Shown here one piece after another: positions 1-11,523 of a stretch of 64,000 nt of DNA. The notes below the pieces were generated by a model. That model saw only the letters and a list, made by a program, of their open reading frames with translations, was not told where the DNA came from and made no database searches. Source of the stretch: Xiphydria camelus (lineage: Eukaryota > Arthropoda > Insecta > Hymenoptera > Xiphydriidae); assembly GCA_963678675.1 (NCBI GenBank), contig OY783200.1, positions 22,830,190-22,894,189 of the forward strand. Direction: 5' to 3'. Both the position numbers and the translations under genes were made by a program. Numbering within the stretch: position 1 is the first letter of the stretch; every line of letters begins with the position of its first letter.

Positions 1-811
1 TCTCCTGCGCGAGAAAGAATTTTCAATTCGCTTAAAATTGTAATCCAAATTCCGCGTCTCGTCCTCGTCGTTCGATCTGGAAGCATCGTTTGTTTGAATT
101 CGATTAACAGTTTCGACGTTTTTGCAGGCGTACGTGAGACACGCGTTCGCGGATCTTCACCCTCTCCCTCGACGTCGCACCTGACGCGCGTGGCACCGCG
201 ATTTCCCGGATCGCAGCGGCATTCTCCCACTGCGATCGGCGCGCGCGAAGAGAGTCATCGTTTGGGCACGTGCTCACGCGGCAGAAACAATTGACGAGTG
301 TTTGCCGACTGTTCAAAATAAATCAGGACACAGTAGCGCGGGCTGCACCCCCCCCCGCCCACGTCGAATGCGGCACGCGTGCCCGCGTAAACGCCTTTCG
401 TAGCGGTGAGCGACACCATTCAAATCTGCGCACATCGAGTCCTTTGGAGTCTCGCGCCCTTTGCGACGACTCTCACGTGGTTTGATCGTCGCAGGAGCGA
501 ATGAGCGGCGCTTTGCCCATCTGTGGGAACGCGGCATTCCTCGTTCTTTTTTTTTTTCCTTTGCGGTAATTAGATGCGCCTGCACCTCGTTCCGGCGCTG
601 CTCCCTGAGAAAGGGACGTGCATCCGCACACATTTTCTGTGTCGAGGAAAGCAGCGTCTCATCGACCGGTTGGAATTTAATTCCAGGCTTCTCGCGGATA
701 TGTCTATAAAGTACCTGCGGTCTCTGTTTTGTTTTTTATAAGCTCCTGAGAGTCCGTAAAATTGACAACTTGACCCTAAAAGTATTTATTGTTATGTGTA
801 TTATACATATA
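1..811. other. Gene-free left edge
   Basis: The first 700 bases are CpG-rich and contain only short overlapping open frames with arginine/serine-rich translations typical of chance ORFs in GC-rich DNA. I recognise no protein, RNA gene or transposon. A pyrimidine tract ending in cag near 128 could be a splice acceptor of a gene starting left of the window, but nothing supports it further. Confidence 0.4.
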
Positions 812-1012
812 CCATATGAGGCTAAACTTACTCGCGAGGAAAGACATTTCAATCACTATCATCTCTTTGTTTATGAACTTTTGGCCCATATCGCCGTAAG
901 ACTTTATTGTAGATTGAAATGTAATCTTCAAAAAAGCATCATATAAGTATGTATGTGCTAAAAGCTCATAGATAACGAGATGATAGTGATTGAAGTTCTC
1001 TTCCTGGAAAGA
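812..1012. mobile_element. MITE family A, copy 1
   Basis: A palindromic element of about 200 bp. The left end starts with ccatatgaggctaaactta directly after TA, and the inner right arm (gataacgagatgatagtgat) is the complement of the left arm, but the last 40 or so bases of the right terminus have decayed. TA flanks and short inverted ends fit a Tc1/mariner-type non-autonomous element. Related copies lie near 9.4, 10.6, 19.8, 21.8, 34.1, 44.2, 46.4 and 57.7 kb. Confidence 0.8.
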
Positions 1013-2480
1013 CTACGAGAGAATGAAAGAAACGAAAAAAATTATACCAGATACGTTACGGCATAATATGAAGAAGAGGCAAAGTAATGCAGTGAATTAA
1101 GATTCGCAGAAGAAATTAAAATTGAGATGAACCTTCAATGTGCTTCGAAATATCTACAGCTTTTCTAATTGGTATTAATCCATTATTTTAGTAATTTCTT
1201 GTTTGAGACATTGGATTAATCATTTTCGCGTTGTTTAACAAGTTTATCCGAAAGCATAATTTTACTTAAAAAAAGAGTACAATTTCTGAAGCCAATTCCT
1301 AACCATTGCAGAAACGAATCCACGTTTCATCAGAGACAACTTTTCGCCGAAAATCGCGCTAGCCTCTGGAAAAATTACGTACTTTACGTAACGCCATCGA
1401 CGCGAGAGCTCGTCATCCGACAATTGTATTTTACAACCTTAATCGCTCTGTCTAGTCGTAGCACAATCTCAAAAGGGCGTCGCTGCGAGGTACGCGACTC
1501 GGGAACAAGTCTCACCGACTAACGTAAGAACGAAGCGAATAAGCAAGATCGCGCAACCTGACCACGAGGAGGCGAGGGGACCGGGCGGAAGCCCGCGATT
1601 AGTCACCGACTTCGTTCTCCACCTCCTCGCTTCCGGAACCCTCGTATACACGCGGTGAATATACGATTTCCCCAGGGAAATGCGTCCTTGAAATCCGTAG
1701 ACAGTGCCCCTCCCTTTCGTTGACCTTATCGCGGGATACTCGCAGGCCTGCGCGACGCGTCGGACGCTCCTCGCTTCCGCTCGAAAGTATCCGACGACTC
1801 GCCTCTCACCTGGCTTCGGTTTCGTTTTCGTTTTCTCCGCGTTAAATGCCTTTTCTTCCTCCCGAACAGGAACGGCCCTCGACGGAGGAGTCCCGCAGCG
1901 CGACGTCCTCGCGTCACGAGGTCCGAGTGACGCGCCGGAATCCGAAATCGGCCAGGCGAGACGCGGCGGAAGATCGGCGACGTGGGAGAGAAAGACGCCG
2001 GGAATCTCCTCGTGTTTCGCGCTCCGGAGAGCTGCCCGCGTCGAAAGAGCGCGCTCGTCACCTCGAGAAATCCTCTCCGCGATCGTACGTCGTGGCGGAT
2101 TGCGTCACGGAGCGTGCCTTAGCCCCGACAGCCCGGTAAAGGCGACGTGGAAGTGGCTACGGGAAGTGAGAGATCGCACCTGAAACGTACGAGCCCGGAA
2201 TAACGGATAGGCGATAACTCGCGCAGGAGGGGGGGGGGGGGGGGTCGAACATCGGTCTTTAGGCGAATTCTTATGAGCCACTTTCGGACTACTTTTGTTA
2301 TCGGAAGACGTCTTCAAGACGACTTATGACTAAAAGTCGTTTTAAAGTGGGACATAGGACGCCTTGAAAATGACTTAAAGACGTTTTTTCAGCTCATGTG
2401 CTGTCTGGGAAAGTTATCAAAAAGTGAGAAATTAGATTGTCTACGGATGACTAAAAGACAGATTTCTGGTTTGTCTCCTG
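1013..2480. other. Intergenic; CpG-rich block and G16 run
   Basis: AT-rich to about 1320, then CpG-rich to about 2220. A run of 16 G residues lies at 2229-2244. Open frames here (longest 159 aa at 1704-2183) are arginine/serine-rich, overlap on both strands and resemble no family I know, so I call no gene. The block could be a CpG-rich promoter or 5' leader of an unseen gene. Confidence 0.4.
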
Positions 2481-2900
2481 TTTGGATATACTCGATTATG
2501 GCGGCAGAAATGTTTCTTTAAGCCAAGTAAATATTCATTCGTTATTATTTGAATTTAGCTCTGTTTGAATGAAAGAGATTTTCTAATAATCAGCGTACAT
2601 TTACTTGGCCCAACGAAATGCTTCTTTCACCATAGTCAAGTATACATTTATCAACTACAAATAAACTCAATCTAGTTATGAGTATTACCACCCAGACAAC
2701 TGCCTTTTAGTCAATCGTAAGCAGTCTGTGTCTCACTTTTTGATAACTTAAATTTCGAGTTATCCGACAGTCGTCTTTTGGATAACACGAAATCTAAGTT
2801 AACAAAAAGTCCGACGTTAGACTGCCTACGGATGACTTCAAGATAACTCTTTGGATTGTGTTGTCTGGATACTCATAACTATATTGACAATGGCCGCAGG
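2290..2900. repeat. Degenerate repeat with internal foldback
   Basis: The segment has recurrent gacgtctt/acgtcttc-type words and a second-order foldback at about 2487-2644, where tatactcgattatggcgg pairs with the complement of ccatagtcaagtata and two aagccaagtaaat-like arms face each other. A similar low-copy sequence with gacgtc and gatgtcat words lies at 29713-29840. No coding potential is visible. Confidence 0.45.
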
Positions 2901-3693
2901 AGCCTAACATTTTTTATTACAAATAAACTCTTCTCTCAGTACGGACACGCCGGGGACGTCTAAAAGCCGGGACATCAGACACGATTCGCGGTACGCCAAA
3001 AGATATCCGTGACTCCTTGAGGGCATCTTTTCGGCAACTCGGTGTGCGAGCGGATCAAATTCGGGAGCGCGCAACTTCGAACCGCGGCGTTTCTTCAAAT
3101 TGTACTCACGCGGCGAATCGAGGTCAGATAGGCAGGGTCAACGAGGTATCTCGTTCGTGCGATCTGAATTTTCAACCCTTGTCTCGGTTTCTCTCTTTCT
3201 CTCTCCCTCGCTTACTCTCGCGCGCGCGCGCATAATATCGACGTTCGGGCGAAAAAGACGGGCGATATTGACTGATGGGCTTAAAATTGACGTACAACGA
3301 GAGAGGGGCTGCGTTAGGCGGCCGTCGCACCAACGTCTGCCGAACTAAACGACACGTGTAGCGTCGCGGTGCAGTCCTGGGTGGGCTGATTTAGCCGCAA
3401 CTTTTCGAAAGTTGAATTTTATGGGGTCTCTAACGATCGTGGAAATATTGTGGAATTTTTTCTGCATATGAAAATATCATGGAAGATCGTACAATTTTTT
3501 TTTCAAGTTTGAAAGAATCCTGGAATTATGGAAAGATTATTAATTGCAACATTCACGTGGTCTCTGGATGCCGGATATGTTAAAAGTGCGATCGATGAGC
3601 TTCGCGTTAATGGCTGCGAAAGAGATCAATGATAGGGAATAGTAAGAATTGGTCCTGTTATTATTGTAGCAAAAAATCCTGCATAAGCACTTG
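2901..3693. other. Intergenic, no gene seen
   Basis: GC-rich sequence with a CT-rich tract followed by a short CG-alternating tract at about 3187-3232. Open frames are short and unrecognisable. No repeat family is obvious until element B begins at 3694. Confidence 0.4.
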
Positions 3694-4209
3694 CAGGCTT
3701 CACAGTGTGTCCCATAATTTCGAACTTCCCCTTTTTCATCTTAAAACTCGCGATTTTCCCCTATAATTCGATATTTCCCTTCTGAATCTACTTATTATTT
3801 AGCTGCTCAGTTGAATTCGTCTTTTCATCGTTTCGAATTACGTGAAATGGGTCAAAATGGTCAATTCTTTTTGCTAAAATAATGTAACTTTATCTATCCG
3901 CGTTAATATTTTGTTTAAAATATAATCTAATTGAATTAGTGTCTCTTATCAGAAACTCGATTCAACAAATGGTCTCTTTTCCTTAAATCAGATTAGTTGC
4001 ATAACATAATATTATATATACTTTTTTTAATTACAAAAAAACATCCCCTATTCATTTAATAAATGTTGGTGTTTCATTATATATCTTAAAAATTGTTATT
4101 TTTTAAAATCACTATGTTTCTAATTTCTAGAAGATGTTTTTTTAATCAAAATTGTCAATTTTTTCCCCCATTTTCCCTAAAATTAAATAAATAGGCGCTG
4201 TGAAGCCTG
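3694..4209. mobile_element. MITE family B, copy 1
   Basis: An element of about 516 bp with 12-bp terminal inverted repeats, caggcttcacag at the left and ctgtgaagcctg at the right. The interior is AT-rich, has no long ORF and is shared with copies at 14.8, 21.4, 35.0 and 46.6 kb. The ends and the 8-bp duplication seen around the 46.6-kb copy suggest a hAT-derived non-autonomous element. Confidence 0.8.
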
Positions 4210-4848
4210 CACTTAAAAAACCACAGGTACGATCACGGGAAAGTACAGAGATTTCGCCTGGAAATCATGGAAATACGAAAACTTATTATCCCTAATCGTT
4301 TCGGCGTACGTTTCTCCGGTGCCTTTGTCGAGCGCTGCTGCAGCGGTATCCCCCCCCGCGCGCGAGCCGTTATCTACGCAGGATGTGGCCTCGAAAGCGG
4401 TACAGTTGATTTCCAGTAATAAGTCGGAAGCGGAGATATATTTGAGAACACATAAATCGAACGGCCAAATCGTCGTTACGGTCTGTGAAAGCGATATTTG
4501 TTTAAAAAAAAAACTCGCCCGGTTTCCGGCGTCGGGGAATATCGCCGCGAGCGTTTTAATTTACGACACGGCAGCTATACAACGTCGTTCGTCGTTACGG
4601 TGCTCCTGACGAAGTTTTATCATTACCGGCCTCCCTAAAACTGATCGATAGAGCAACGAGGAAGACTCCGGCATCACGCGACGGGCCGAAATTACTCCGC
4701 GAAGCTCTACCCGGTAATATACTCGCTGGAGATTATTCAAAGCGGACCACAGCTATTTTCCTTTCCGTCGTGCATCAAATATTCCCGAGTTGGTTCAGAA
4801 AGAACGAGTCCAAGGTCGCGAAGGCTCGCTATCACTGCGAGTCGAGTA
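4210..4848. other. Intergenic, no gene seen
   Basis: Contains a 96-codon open frame at 4319-4609 with an alanine-rich start and a lysine run. It has no recognisable domain, flanking splice sites or homologue that I know, so I leave it uncalled. Confidence 0.35.
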
Positions 4849-5236
4849 CAGTCGAGCCTCGATTATTTCAACTAATTGAAAGCAAATTGCATTCGGATGA
4901 TCGAACGTTCGAATAATCGAACAACTACTCTGCAGCCTGGGACTGAACAGCTGTGAGCGTGAATTTTATATTAAAACACTTTTTTATTCACTCCGGGTGT
5001 CCAGCGATCGCTAGACACTCTGTCGCTAGATATTTACGGAGGTAATTAATAAACAATGAAATTATAAGTTTCAGATCAATCGCACATGGTTGAAGTAATC
5101 GTACATCCTTGACTGCTATTTCTGGAGAATCAGTTATACTAGATTTAAAAAAAAGGAGATATCGTACTTGTATGTCAAAAGTGACGCAATCAAGAAAACA
5201 ATTTCTTATTTACTTCGGATAATCGAGGTTCGACCG
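4849..5236. mobile_element. Tigger/pogo-like MITE, copy 1
   Basis: The ends cagtcgagcctcgattatt (left) and ggataatcgaggttcgaccg (right) are inverted repeats, flanked on both sides by TA. These ends resemble pogo/Tigger-type Tc1-mariner elements. It is only 388 bp long with no transposase frame, so it is non-autonomous. Copies 2 and 3 lie at 38.2 and 44.0 kb. Confidence 0.8.
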
Positions 5237-6948
5237 TAAGTCAACGGAATGCTTCCACGCGAAACAATTATCTCGAAGCGCGATTAATATTTCATAACCG
5301 CTCCAATTTCTCGAATTAAAGGGAGGTCCGTGGGGGGCGGCTCGACGGGGTGGTGGATCGCGTCGGAGGGTAATTGACACGCGACGGCGTTCCCTCTGAG
5401 TTCGCTTTACGACGCCGTAAAACTCTTATTTCTACCCCCGTCGCTCGGCGCGCGCGGCGTTCGATTTAGGGATTTCTAATCCGATCCCTCTCTGGCGAGC
5501 TCGGTCGTCGCGCTGCCGTTGCAAAGGGGAATTTGCTTCGCTCGTACGTCGGAAAATTCAGGGCGATTTTTACGGCGCTGAATCCCGGAACGGGGCACGT
5601 GTTATTCGCGGGCCGCAGCGGTGATAGGTGCATCGGTAGAGACTATCTTGTATTCGCGTCGATCGAAAGCGATCGCGGAGTCGAGGGGCAATTTCTACCT
5701 TGCGCCGCGGTCGGATCGCCCCGTAGCACAAATAGCTCGGGACAGGTCTACGTAGGCATCTGTAAAAATATCGCAGCATTCGAAGGAGTGGTCGCGGATC
5801 TCTCTCCGCGAAGGCTTGGCTCCGGCGGGCCGTTTCGATGCACGTGTCCTGACCGTGTCGCGCTGCAACGGTGCGTTCGCGCACGCACGTCCAGTTGTCC
5901 CGCGCACCACACGACCGCCGATAACTTCCCAGATAACACAGAGTCGTGCCGAAAGTTGCCGAAAAGACGTCCCCGAAGAGTCACGGTGTCTGGAAAATCT
6001 GGAATTGTCAGGGAAAATTATGTGGGTCGGGGAAAAGTCAGGGAAGATAAGGAATTTTCTGAATTTTTGCGAGAATACTCAGATCTCGCAAATAGCTTGA
6101 CATCTGGTCGCTTAAAATTTCGAAGAATTTATACAGAAATTTTTTAAAAAGGGGTTCCATGCATGTATACGTATGTATCTAAGTTCTTTTTTGTTCTAAA
6201 AAAAAGAGCCATTAGACGGGGATATGATTTGATAGAATTAAATTATTTTATTGTTTATTTCTCTCTCATGTGGTAGATATCTTTTCGGTGACTCCAAAAG
6301 CAGACGCCTTTAGGACAGGCGTGTTACCTAAATTTCGAGAAAAAAACGTTGACCATGGATACGTCGATCGTAGTTTTGCAAAATCGCCCCAAACGCGAAG
6401 AAGGAACGACACCGAAACCCACGATCCATTTCGTCCTTCGACGCGACCTTGCCGCACAATCGAGCCCCTTTACAGTCGCGATTCGTCGATCCGCTGTTCT
6501 GAATATGAAGTTCGACGGCGAGACGAGCGAGGGGGGGTTGTGGCAGAGAAAAAATCGAGGAACGACGATTGGGGTGGGAAAATAGAGTTGGTGGGGTGGG
6601 GAGGGATGCTGTCGGAGCTCCACCCAACCCTTCGCGAACGTCGAGTCACTGTGACACACTTTTAGACAATGGAGTAGTCCGACTGGCTCTCTCTCTCTCT
6701 CCACCGAATGTGCACGCTGTAAACTACTCCTCGTCTCTCCATTCATGACGACAGCCTTCGCGTTAGGGAGCGGTCGTGACTGCGCCACTTTTGTTCGCGG
6801 CCTGATTAAAATATTATTACGCGCGACTAACCGTCCGCGTTGAAGCGTAGACATGGTGGGGCATCCGCTGTACCTATAATATACTCGCCGATGTGAGAGG
6901 GCAATGCACGCGATCTCGGTGAAGTTGGAACACCATTTTGTAGAGAAT
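5237..6948. other. Intergenic with a fragment of repeat D
   Basis: CpG-rich at 5330-5980, then a fragment of repeat family D at about 5985-6150 (gtctggaaaatctggaattg and several tcaggga words). A 204-codon frame at 5533-6147 runs through both unique and repeat sequence and is not credible as a gene. Short CT and GA tracts occur near 6686-6702. Confidence 0.4.
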
Positions 6949-7700
6949 AACATTTTATTTTGGGGTTCTGAGTTCTTTTCGAGAAGTTCTAGGGCTCCTG
7001 ATGGGTTCTAGAGAGAGTTCTGGCGATTACGGGGCAGCTTGCAATTTTGGGGACTTTGAAAATAGCTCATAGACATTTTTCGGGTGATATTATAGTTGGT
7101 CAGGATGGACAGATGAAAATTGCTCAATCAATATTCGATTCTCATCGGTTAATATTTAATGTCATCTGACAAATATCGAATTTTTATTGAGCTTAATTAT
7201 TTAAGGAGCGTCTCTTTTATTTTTAGTCATCTAAATATTTATTATTTCATTAAGAAAATCGCAGGCGATGCTCATTATCGTCCATGATTGCTAACAAAAT
7301 TTGAAACGCGACGGTATTTCGAGCAGCATTAGAATTATTTTTATACTTCCAGAGTAAATTCGATCGCGCTAGTGGCCTTTGGATTATTTCGCTGAATGCA
7401 ATAAAATTTTTTCCAGCATCATAGCTGTTATCCGTGCAGAGATATCGCGTAATTTCGATTGTTTGACTTTCAGGAATTATTAAATTTTATTCAAGGCGCG
7501 TTTATATATATAGTCCAACAGATGTGATTGCTCAGTAAAAATTTTACATTTATTAGATGACATTAAATATTAATCTCGTTTTGCTGAAGCTTCAAGCTTG
7601 CTTTTTTACACTTTATTCGCCGTAACTTTTTCTAGAACCCATAATGAACCCTCGAGCTCTTCGAAATTAATTGAGAACCTTGAATAAAATTGTATTTTTT
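6949..7700. mobile_element. Inverted-repeat element H enclosing a G copy
   Basis: The ends are imperfect inverted repeats of about 60 bp: ggggttctgagttcttttcg and gatgggttctaga at the left pair with tctagaacccataatgaacc and attgagaacc at the right. The interior carries a copy of family G (from about 7060), recognisable by the stretch around gaaaatagctcatagacatt that recurs at 8412. No coding sequence is seen. Confidence 0.6.
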
Positions 7701-8385
7701 ACAAAATATAAGGTGCCAACTCCTCAGAGCCGACTATGATCGACGGGGAATATGATAAAATATAGCCGGATGCCTCGGAGGCGAAGATAATTTTATGAAG
7801 GGCGAAGAGGGATACATTTTTTCATCCATCCCCTTAAAATTTATGGGACGGCGACCCCTCGGCGGTTATGGTAGGTCGTATAAATTGGAAGGGATCGCGA
7901 AAGGAGGTCGCGCCCTTTGGATCTCACCGAAGCAGTTCTCATTTTTCTTTCGTCCCAATCACTGCAGGACCGTTAAACGAATTCGTCCTCTCCCCGGGGA
8001 ACGCGGGGCATCTTTTTTAAATCAACTCTCTTCCCCTCGAACGCAGAAATCCTTCCGACCATCAGGATTGTTTCTCTTTTCGCGTTTAAACGGTCCACCC
8101 AACGGGTGATTCGCAGATCAGTGCGACGACCGACGATCGACGCACGCGAGACACATTTTCACCCCAACCCGTCCATCCCCTCGAAGCTGCCGGGCTGGTG
8201 ACCCTTGCGGGTTACGGTAGGTCGCATTCGAGGAACGAGGAGGGTGCGAACGCCCTCGGATCCCTTTCCGACGAGGGCGTAAAACGGTGGACTCTGTTTC
8301 TTTCCCCTCTCCCCTCGCATCTAAATTCATTCGAGATCGTTAGATTCAATCGCGTCTCGTTGCACCGCAAGGTCCGCCGGCTGAG
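7701..8385. other. Intergenic, no gene seen
   Basis: Mixed composition. Two short stretches, near 7866 (ggttatggtaggtcg) and 8208 (ggttacggtaggtcg), resemble each other and may be remnants of one low-copy repeat. Open frames up to 104 codons show no recognisable protein. Confidence 0.35.
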
Positions 8386-8760
8386 GGGCGTCTTTCAATT
8401 CTGGGAACCTTGAAAACAGGTCATAGGAATTTTTCAGATGATGGTTAGTCAGGATACACCGATTCAACATTTATGGAAATCGCTCAATCAGTCAAGAAAT
8501 CAAATTTACTCTAGGCACACGAATCATTGTAATTCTGCTTGAAATATTGTCGCCTGTCAAATTTTGTTTGCCATCATGGTTTGTAATGGGGGTCGCCTGC
8601 GATTTTCTTAATCAGATAATAAATTTGTAGATGACTAAAAATAAAAACTGCGCGCTAGCGGCCTGGTAATAATTAGATGCGATCGACTGAAATTAATTTC
8701 GACGCATATGAATAATCAGGAAAAGGAGATATTTCGGGACCAGCGATTTGCATCAATGGT
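8386..8760. mobile_element. Repeat family G, copy 2
   Basis: Begins ggggcgtctttcaattctgg and shares the blocks ccatcatggtttgtaatgg, gcgcgctagcggcctggtaa and gagatatttcgggacc with the copies at 7.06-7.4 kb and 32.45-32.7 kb. The 32.7-kb copy ends in aaaagacgcccctta, the complement of this start, so the family has inverted termini. Non-coding. Confidence 0.65.
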
Positions 8761-9410
8761 ACCCCCCCTTAAATCGCTCAAGGAAGCTTTCCAAGATCGT
8801 CGCGCCCTGTAAAAGAACACATCCACCCGTCGAGCAATCGGAAACCCCCCTACGATCGCTACACGGATTCACACCGGCCCCTTTTCGGTCAGCTTCCGCT
8901 GGACGCGGGGGCTTACATGACTCGACGCACCGGCGACGGGGGTAGGAGGGGTGCGGAGGCGAGCATGTGCGATCAAGTGTATCGCGACTCGCTGGAGCAG
9001 ACAACGCATTTATCGCTCAAAGCGGACATCGGACCTGTTACCGTCCGTCCGAGCAACTGGGCCGTTACCCAGGCCATCGCCTTGTGCCTCTTGGCGCGGT
9101 GGTGGTCCGCGCGAGTACGCGCATACGTGTGACTCTTGCGTGGGACGACGGTATTATCGAGAGAAGTCCCAATTGAACGTCGAGCCGAGGATTACAGGGA
9201 ACCGGGCAGAGAGGAAGAGAGACGTTGCCCCTTCCAGCGGGGCGCTCAACGTCGATGACACTACATACCGACAATGATCGTGTCGCGGGAGGGGGTTCCC
9301 CGAGATGTGGGGTGAATTGATTCTCCGGCGGAGAGAGAAAGAGAGAGGGCAGCGGAGGAAGGACGTGGAAAGCCACCCTCGTGTCTCCCTCATAACCCGT
9401 TTCCGATTAT
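8761..9410. other. Intergenic CpG-rich, no gene seen
   Basis: GC-rich sequence with overlapping chance frames on both strands (up to 108 codons), low-complexity GA stretches near 9330-9350 and nothing recognisable. It could be an upstream non-coding exon or promoter of Rap1, about 0.7 kb away, but no signal proves this. Confidence 0.3.
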
Positions 9411-9505
9411 GTCGCATGAGGCTAAACTTACTCGCCACAGGAAAGAAACTTCAACCACTGTTGTCTCATTATCTGTGAGCTTTTGGCTCATATTCGTGAA
9501 ATGCT
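9411..9505. mobile_element. MITE family A, partial copy 2
   Basis: Left terminus only: gcatgaggctaaacttactc continues into the family A sequence with ttgtctcattatctgtgagc and stops about 95 bases in. The right half is missing. Confidence 0.7.
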
Positions 9506-9639
9506 TCTCTCGGTGCACTTTGTTTGTTGTCTTGTATTACGACTATTCGTAGCTTCGTCGATTATGCAAAACGCGTGATACGATCGAAAATATTGGGGAA
9601 TATTTACAAAATTTGATCTGAACTACACAGGGAAATGTC

Positions 9640-9740
9640 GCTCCGATTCTTAAGAATTTTTAAGGTCTTGTACTCTTGACTCGAGATATATTCATTGACA
9701 CTAGCAATTATTTATCTCGGTGTGCTTTATCATACAGTGT
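9640..9740. mobile_element. Repeat family F, partial copy
   Basis: Right-end fragment of family F: ttaagaatttttaaggtctt, then gactcgagatat, and the characteristic cactagcaattatttatctc ending in ggtgtgc. It matches the right ends near 16.95 and 62.28 kb. Confidence 0.5.
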
Positions 9741-9954
9741 CTTCGTGCGCTCGTACGTACTTACCTGAAAAAAGACATCCTCAACGCGTTTCTCCGCACC
9801 GAAATCATCCCCATCGCAGCTCTTCGGCGTACCTGACACGCTCCTCTCGTTCGCATTGCAGATCTATCTCGCTGATAACCAAGGAGGGCAAGACGTGGCG
9901 AATTCGGTGACCCCTCGGCTGTGACACAGAGACACGGGTCGATAGGGAAAAGAG

Positions 9955-10491
9955 ATGCGCGAGTACAAGATAGTGGTGCTCGGTAGCGGCGGTGTCGGCA
10001 AATCCGCCCTCACCGTCCAGTTCGTCCAGGGGATCTTCGTGGAGAAGTACGACCCGACCATCGAAGACAGCTATCGGAAGCAGGTCGAAGTGGACGGTCA
10101 GCAGTGCATGCTGGAGATATTAGACACAGCCGGCACGGTGAGTAAGACTGGCCGGATTCTCGTGGTGGCCACTCAATCGGAAAACCGGGAAATGTCGGGG
10201 AATTTGATCGGTCAGGGTAGTTTCAGGGAATTTTTGACAAATCTAGGGGGTTTTAGAGACTTTTCTCTTGAAATATTTTATGATAAATTTGTAGTCATTA
10301 ATCTAATCCTAAGGAGTAACAAGATATTGAAACAGAAAACGTATCCATGTATTTAAAAATGATAATCTGTGCATTCATATTGTTTTCATATTCATATAAC
10401 TTAAATAAACGCTTGCGTGACAATGATAAGTTATGATAATTGATAATAACATATCAACATGTTTCAGAATTTATTATTCGATATACGTGTA

Positions 10492-10567
<76 letters not shown>

Positions 10568-11523
10568 GCGGCTAAACTTAGTCGCCAAGAAAGAAACTCG
10601 AATCACTATTATCTTATTTTCTATGAATGTTTGGCCTATATCGATGTAAGGCTTTATTCTAGATAAAGATGTAATCTTCAAAAAAGTATTACAGGAATAT
10701 GAGCCAATAGCTCATAGGTAGTGAGATAATAGTGATTCGAGTTTCTTTCTTAGCGAGTAAGTTTAGCCTCATATGGTATAATAATTTTTGCCTGTCAGTT
10801 TTACCCCTCACTCGATTATCGTTAAAATATGTGAAATATTCCGATTAGAACAAATACGTAAGCATTTTTTTTCTTATGGTATGTGGACTATATTGCAGCT
10901 TTTCAATTGTTCCTTCGCATCTCGCAAATGAAAAAGTCAGGGAAAATTGGTCGTTTCTCAGTCAGGGAATTTTTTGTGCGGAATCTCGAGTGACCACGCC
11001 GACTCTTGACGTGGTGTAGGACTAGGACGATGTAACGAAGAGTCTCTATCGTTGTTCCCTCCGTCATCCAACAGGAACAATTCACAGCCATGAGGGATCT
11101 GTACATGAAGAACGGCCAGGGCTTCGTGCTCGTCTACTCGATAACGGCGCAATCGACGTTCAACGACCTGCAGGATCTGCGGGAGCAGATACTGCGAGTA
11201 AAGGATACGGACGACGTGCCGATGGTGCTGGTGGGTAACAAGTGCGACCTGGAGGACGAGAGGGTAGTGGGGAAGGACCAGGGCGCCAACCTCGCCCGGC
11301 AATTCAATTGCGCCTTCATGGAGACTTCTGCCAAAGCGAAGATTAACGTTTACGACGTAAGTCTCGCGGCGTCGCGGCGAAAATTCGCCGATCTCCCGCG
11401 ACTTTCCTCGCTCCCACTTCCGATCGATTCCAGATCTTCTACGACCTGGTGCGGCAAATCAACAAAAAATCGCCGGAGAAGAAGATGAAGCAGAAAAAGA
11501 AATCGCTGTGCCTACTTCTGTAA
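9955..11523 (+). CDS. Rap1: Rap1, Ras-family small GTPase
   Basis: A membrane-attached GTP switch controlling adhesion and integrin/cadherin junctions. Three exons, 9955-10137, 11075-11356 and 11434-11523, are joined by GT..AG introns in phase 0 and give 184 residues, exactly the usual Rap1 length. Visible motifs are the P-loop GSGGVGKS (10-17), switch [13 protein letters not shown] (32-43), DTAGT with Thr61 where Ras has Gln (a Rap hallmark; exon 1 ends right after it), NKCD (116-119), ETSAK (143-147), a polylysine tail and a C-terminal CLLL box whose final Leu predicts geranylgeranylation. A splice acceptor about 90 bases upstream of the ATG (cattgcag near 9860) suggests a separate 5' leader exon. 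Intron 1 (937 bp) is filled with repeats; intron 2 is 77 bp. No odd residues are seen. Confidence 0.98.
10494..10563. repeat. (CA)n microsatellite
   Basis: About 35 uninterrupted CA dinucleotides abut the left end of MITE A copy 3, inside Rap1 intron 1. The open frames through it encode His-Thr or Cys-Val repeats and are artefacts. Confidence 0.98.
10563..10776. mobile_element. MITE family A, copy 3 (near complete)
   Basis: A palindromic element of about 214 bp. The left arm starts tgtgcggctaaacttagtcg and the right arm ends gcgagtaagtttagcctcat followed by atgg. The arms pair over most of their length (cactattatctta with agataatagtg). The left tip has merged with the CA repeat. It is the most intact right end of the family in this window. 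Confidence 0.85.

Larger units (their letters stand above)
10162..11003. mobile_element. Repeat family D element in Rap1 intron 1
   Basis: The left end (cgtggtggccactcaatcgg, then tcaggg words) and the right end (gtcagggaatttttt, then gagtgaccacgcc) form an imperfect inverted repeat, gtggtggccactc against gagtgaccac. The D interior is interrupted by a CA microsatellite and by MITE A copy 3. Related sequence is found at 5.99, 20.37, 38.1 and 58.03 kb. Confidence 0.5.

Noticed and set aside
5533..6147. 204-codon plus frame
   Set aside because: It runs from CpG-rich unique DNA into a transposon-like D fragment, with no domain and competing frames on the other strand.
10433..10681. Short proteins with His-Thr or Cys-Val repeats
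   Set aside because: They are translations of the CA microsatellite in Rap1 intron 1.
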